From NCBI GenBank assembly GCA_016712225.1, contig JADJRL010000003.1, positions 4,973,501 to 5,037,500 on the forward strand: 64,000 nucleotides of DNA, given 5' to 3'. Position numbers and translations under genes: made by a program. Of the stretch, positions 62,218 to 64,000 are shown piece after piece. Under the pieces are notes generated by a model. It saw only the letters and a program-made list of their open reading frames with translations, was not told where the DNA came from and ran no database searches. Origin of the DNA: Candidatus Defluviibacterium haderslevense. Lineage in GTDB: Bacteria > Bacteroidota > Bacteroidia > Chitinophagales > Saprospiraceae. How positions within the stretch are numbered: position 1 is the stretch's first letter; the number at the start of each line of letters is the position of its first letter.

Positions 62218-62337
62218 CTAATTGCATTGTCCAAGGACAACCCTGATAATTATAAAAACTATAATTGTCCCAAAACAACCACCACCGAGTTTTGATGCTC
62301 CATAACCGGAAATTAATCCTCTAAATAAATTATTCAT
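62218..62337 (-). CDS. 39-aa glycine-rich membrane peptide
   Basis: ATG at 62335-62337, TAG at 62218-62220. Sequence MNNLFRGLISGYGASKLGGG, then CFGTIIVFIIIRVVLGQCN: a glycine-rich turn followed by one membrane helix. I recognise this as a small conserved Bacteroidota peptide pattern (GxGAxKLGGGCF); no function known. Too small for ordinary calling. Confidence 0.7.
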   Translation of the reverse strand: MNNLFRGLISGYGASKLGGGCFGTIIVFIIIRVVLGQCN

Positions 62338-62398
62338 ATTATATTATTATTTTATTTTTTTATGATATCCAAAAGTATAATGAATACTCTACATTAGA

Positions 62399-63361
62399 TT
62401 ACTTCCCTTCCACCTTCGCCTTCTTCTTGAAAAATCCTCTAAATAAAAAATTGTGCTGTACAGCTTCAAGGTCTTCATCCAATTTCTTTGAGCCACTATT
62501 CACATTAACTAAAATTTCTTTCAATTGCTTTCCTGAAGCTTCATCATTCATTATAACACCAAATGGGGACTTAAGATTTGTACTAACACGATTCAAATTT
62601 GACATCAATACGGATCCGGTATCTGCCATTTGCTTTATCTTAAAAGCTGCATGTTCAATAATTCCATATACTATGGTATCATTTGCTAATTTATTACCTA
62701 AAGTTCCGTGCCTATTTAATCCATCAGTAAATTTTTCTAATGAAATGGCAACTAAATTGGCCTTAGTAGAAACATTTTGAAGTATCCTTGTAGTATTAGA
62801 TAAATTTGAATAAATGGCTTCATCATATATTAATTTACTTATGGTTCCTTCACCAGAAGCTAAATGGTGACTAATGGCTTTAAAATCTGTTGTTATAGCG
62901 ATCAAATTTTTATTGTTTTCTTGCAACATATTGATCATATCTTCTGATGAGAATGTTTTTTCAACTTCTAAAGTATCCCCAGCTATTACTAAATTTGAAT
63001 AATCCGAACCTCCATAAATAATTATAATCTTATTTCCAATTAAACCATCTGTACCTATTTTAACTTTAGAGTCCTTATGAATATACTGCATTACATTTGT
63101 TTCAATTTTAATAGTGACCTCCACTTTGGATTTATCAAAGAATTTAAGTTGACTTACTGTACCAACTTTTACACCAGAAAACCAAACATTATTACCAGTT
63201 TGCAAACCATTTACATCTTCAAAAAGTGAAACCAATTTTACTTTCTTCTTAAAAGTATCATGCAAATTTCCAACCATCAATATTCCAACTACCAAAAAAG
63301 ATAATCCTACAATAACAAAAAGTCCAACGAGTATTGCATGTTTGTTTTTTAAATCATCCAT
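62399..63361 (-). CDS. MlaD/MCE-family lipid-transport protein
   Basis: 320 aa. N-terminal membrane helix (HAILVGLFVIVGLSFLVVGI), then the MCE domain: LVSLFEDVNGLQTGNNVWFS, VKVGTVSQLKFFDKSKVEV and IGNKIIIIYGG. A helical C-terminal region with SGEGTISKLIYDE and ending FRGFFKKKAKVEGK. Periplasmic substrate-binding part of an Mla-type phospholipid transporter. Starts 3 bases after the mlaF-like stop. Confidence 0.9.
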   Translation of the reverse strand: MDDLKNKHAILVGLFVIVGLSFLVVGILMVGNLHDTFKKKVKLVSLFEDVNGLQTGNNVWFSGVKVGTVSQLKFFDKSKVEVTIKIETNVMQYIHKDSKVKIGTDGLIGNKIIIIYGGSDYSNLVIAGDTLEVEKTFSSEDMINMLQENNKNLIAITTDFKAISHHLASGEGTISKLIYDEAIYSNLSNTTRILQNVSTKANLVAISLEKFTDGLNRHGTLGNKLANDTIVYGIIEHAAFKIKQMADTGSVLMSNLNRVSTNLKSPFGVIMNDEASGKQLKEILVNVNSGSKKLDEDLEAVQHNFLFRGFFKKKAKVEGK

Positions 63362-63364
63362 ATG

Positions 63365-64000
63365 CTATTGTATAAAATTATAGTTATAAAAACTTATTAT
63401 TTGGTCATCTTTTGAATTGAATACATCCTCAAAACTACCTACCTTAAGAAATTGGCCGTCCACAAGCATGGCAATCCGATTGCAAGTTGTTTTTGCGCAA
63501 GTTAAGTCATGAGTAATAATAACAGAACTCGTGTTGTATTTTGACTGTACTTCTAAAATCAATTCATTAATCTCTGCACTGGTGACTGGGTCCAAACCAG
63601 ATGTAGGTTCATCATAAAGCATGATTTCAGGTTTTAGAATTAGTGTTCGTGCAATTCCAATTCTTTTTCTTTGTCCCCCCGATAAGTCTGCTGGCATTTG
63701 ATGCATTTTATCTAATAAGTTAACAGCAGTTAAAACTTCTTCTATGGCATCATCCACATCCTTTTTTGTAAGATCAAGTACATTCATCGTTAATGGGAAT
63801 GCGAGATTTTGATATACACTCATGCTATCATATAGTGCACTACTTTGAAAAGAAAAGCCCATTTTAAGTCGAATTTCATCCAATTTCCTCCCAGATAATT
63901 GGTCTACTTCCAGACCTAATACCTGAACCTGACCAGCCTTTGGCTTAAGCAAGCCAATCATTAATTTAATTAAAACAGATTTACCTGAACCTGATTTGCC
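63365..64000 (-). CDS. MlaF-like ABC ATPase (N-terminus cut by window edge)
   Basis: The frame is open to the window edge and gives at least 211 residues. It enters in the Walker A motif (GKSGSGKSVLIKLMIGLLKP), followed by LSGGQRKRIGIARTLILKPE, Walker B IMLYDEPTSGLDPVTSAEIN and H-loop VIITHDL: an MlaF-type ABC ATPase. The ATG at 63961 is internal; the true start and the MlaE-like permease are expected beyond the right edge. Together with MlaD it makes an Mla retrograde or anterograde lipid transporter. Confidence 0.9.
   Translation of the reverse strand, partial: GKSGSGKSVLIKLMIGLLKPKAGQVQVLGLEVDQLSGRKLDEIRLKMGFSFQSSALYDSMSVYQNLAFPLTMNVLDLTKKDVDDAIEEVLTAVNLLDKMHQMPADLSGGQRKRIGIARTLILKPEIMLYDEPTSGLDPVTSAEINELILEVQSKYNTSSVIITHDLTCAKTTCNRIAMLVDGQFLKVGSFEDVFNSKDDQIISFYNYNFIQ

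Noticed and set aside
1..64000. CRISPR arrays, rRNA, integrases, restriction or toxin-antitoxin systems
   Set aside because: None seen by inspection on either strand; the direct repeats found are tandem intergenic repeats without spacers or cas genes.

Overview
The window looks like chromosome of an uncultured Bacteroidota bacterium, most likely from the Saprospiraceae/Saprospirales or a nearby lineage. The evidence is: AT-rich DNA; many -7 promoter elements of the Bacteroidota form TAnnTTTG with almost no Shine-Dalgarno sequences; type IX secretion (T9SS) genes (gldK, gldL, porP/sprF) together with exported proteins that carry T9SS-type C-terminal sorting domains; and many families typical of the phylum (GSCFA, DUF1573, PspC with PadR, fused E1 alpha/beta, lmo0937-type peptides). 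The family-level placement is inference.

Layout. 1-5.6 kb (minus): start of gldL, gldK, then a compact operon running hypothetical - MBL hydrolase - DUF255/thioredoxin-like protein - PorP/SprF. 5.8-16.1 kb: dolichyl/polyprenyl-phosphate mannosyltransferase-like GT2, fused branched-chain 2-oxoacid dehydrogenase E1, DUF1573 protein, PadR-PspC pair, DUF2064 protein, ExbB-ExbD and a FadN-type beta-oxidation enzyme. 16.3-20.2 kb: an exported CxxCH protein, then a gene-poor stretch with a transposase-like remnant, a decayed reading frame and a truncated DUF7948 protein. 20.2-34.9 kb: Kir-type K+ channel, ECF sigma factor with a membrane protein and a CpxP-like protein, valS, a histidine-phosphatase-like protein lacking key residues, two T9SS cargo proteins, a FemAB/GNAT-like protein, a coiled-coil OmpA-like lipoprotein, miaA and an acyltransferase. 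35-43.6 kb: S9 peptidase, a tandem-repeat block, rplY/ctc, prs, SET protein, tdk, rhomboid protease, GSCFA protein and an exported CxxC protein.

43.6-62.4 kb is different. It holds many very small, mostly membrane or stress-type proteins (holin-like, YtxH, CsbD, lmo0937-like, SHOCT, YXWGXW, a coiled-coil stress lipoprotein, YceI, a Cys-rich four-helix protein) around one 2,900-residue cyclic beta-1,2-glucan synthase (NdvB-like), plus an NDH-2-type oxidoreductase and an SDR. I read it as an envelope/osmotic/redox stress island; that joint role is inference. The window ends in an Mla-type lipid transporter (MlaD and the truncated MlaF-like ATPase).

Several genes are too short or broken for ordinary calling: a 34-aa gene coupled to its neighbours, a 51-aa lmo0937-like gene, a 39-aa glycine-rich gene, and a holin-like gene split by a one-base homopolymer indel. 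I found no CRISPR array, rRNA, convincing tRNA, intact insertion sequence or recognisable defence system. No wholly new system is demonstrated; the stress island is the best candidate for follow-up.
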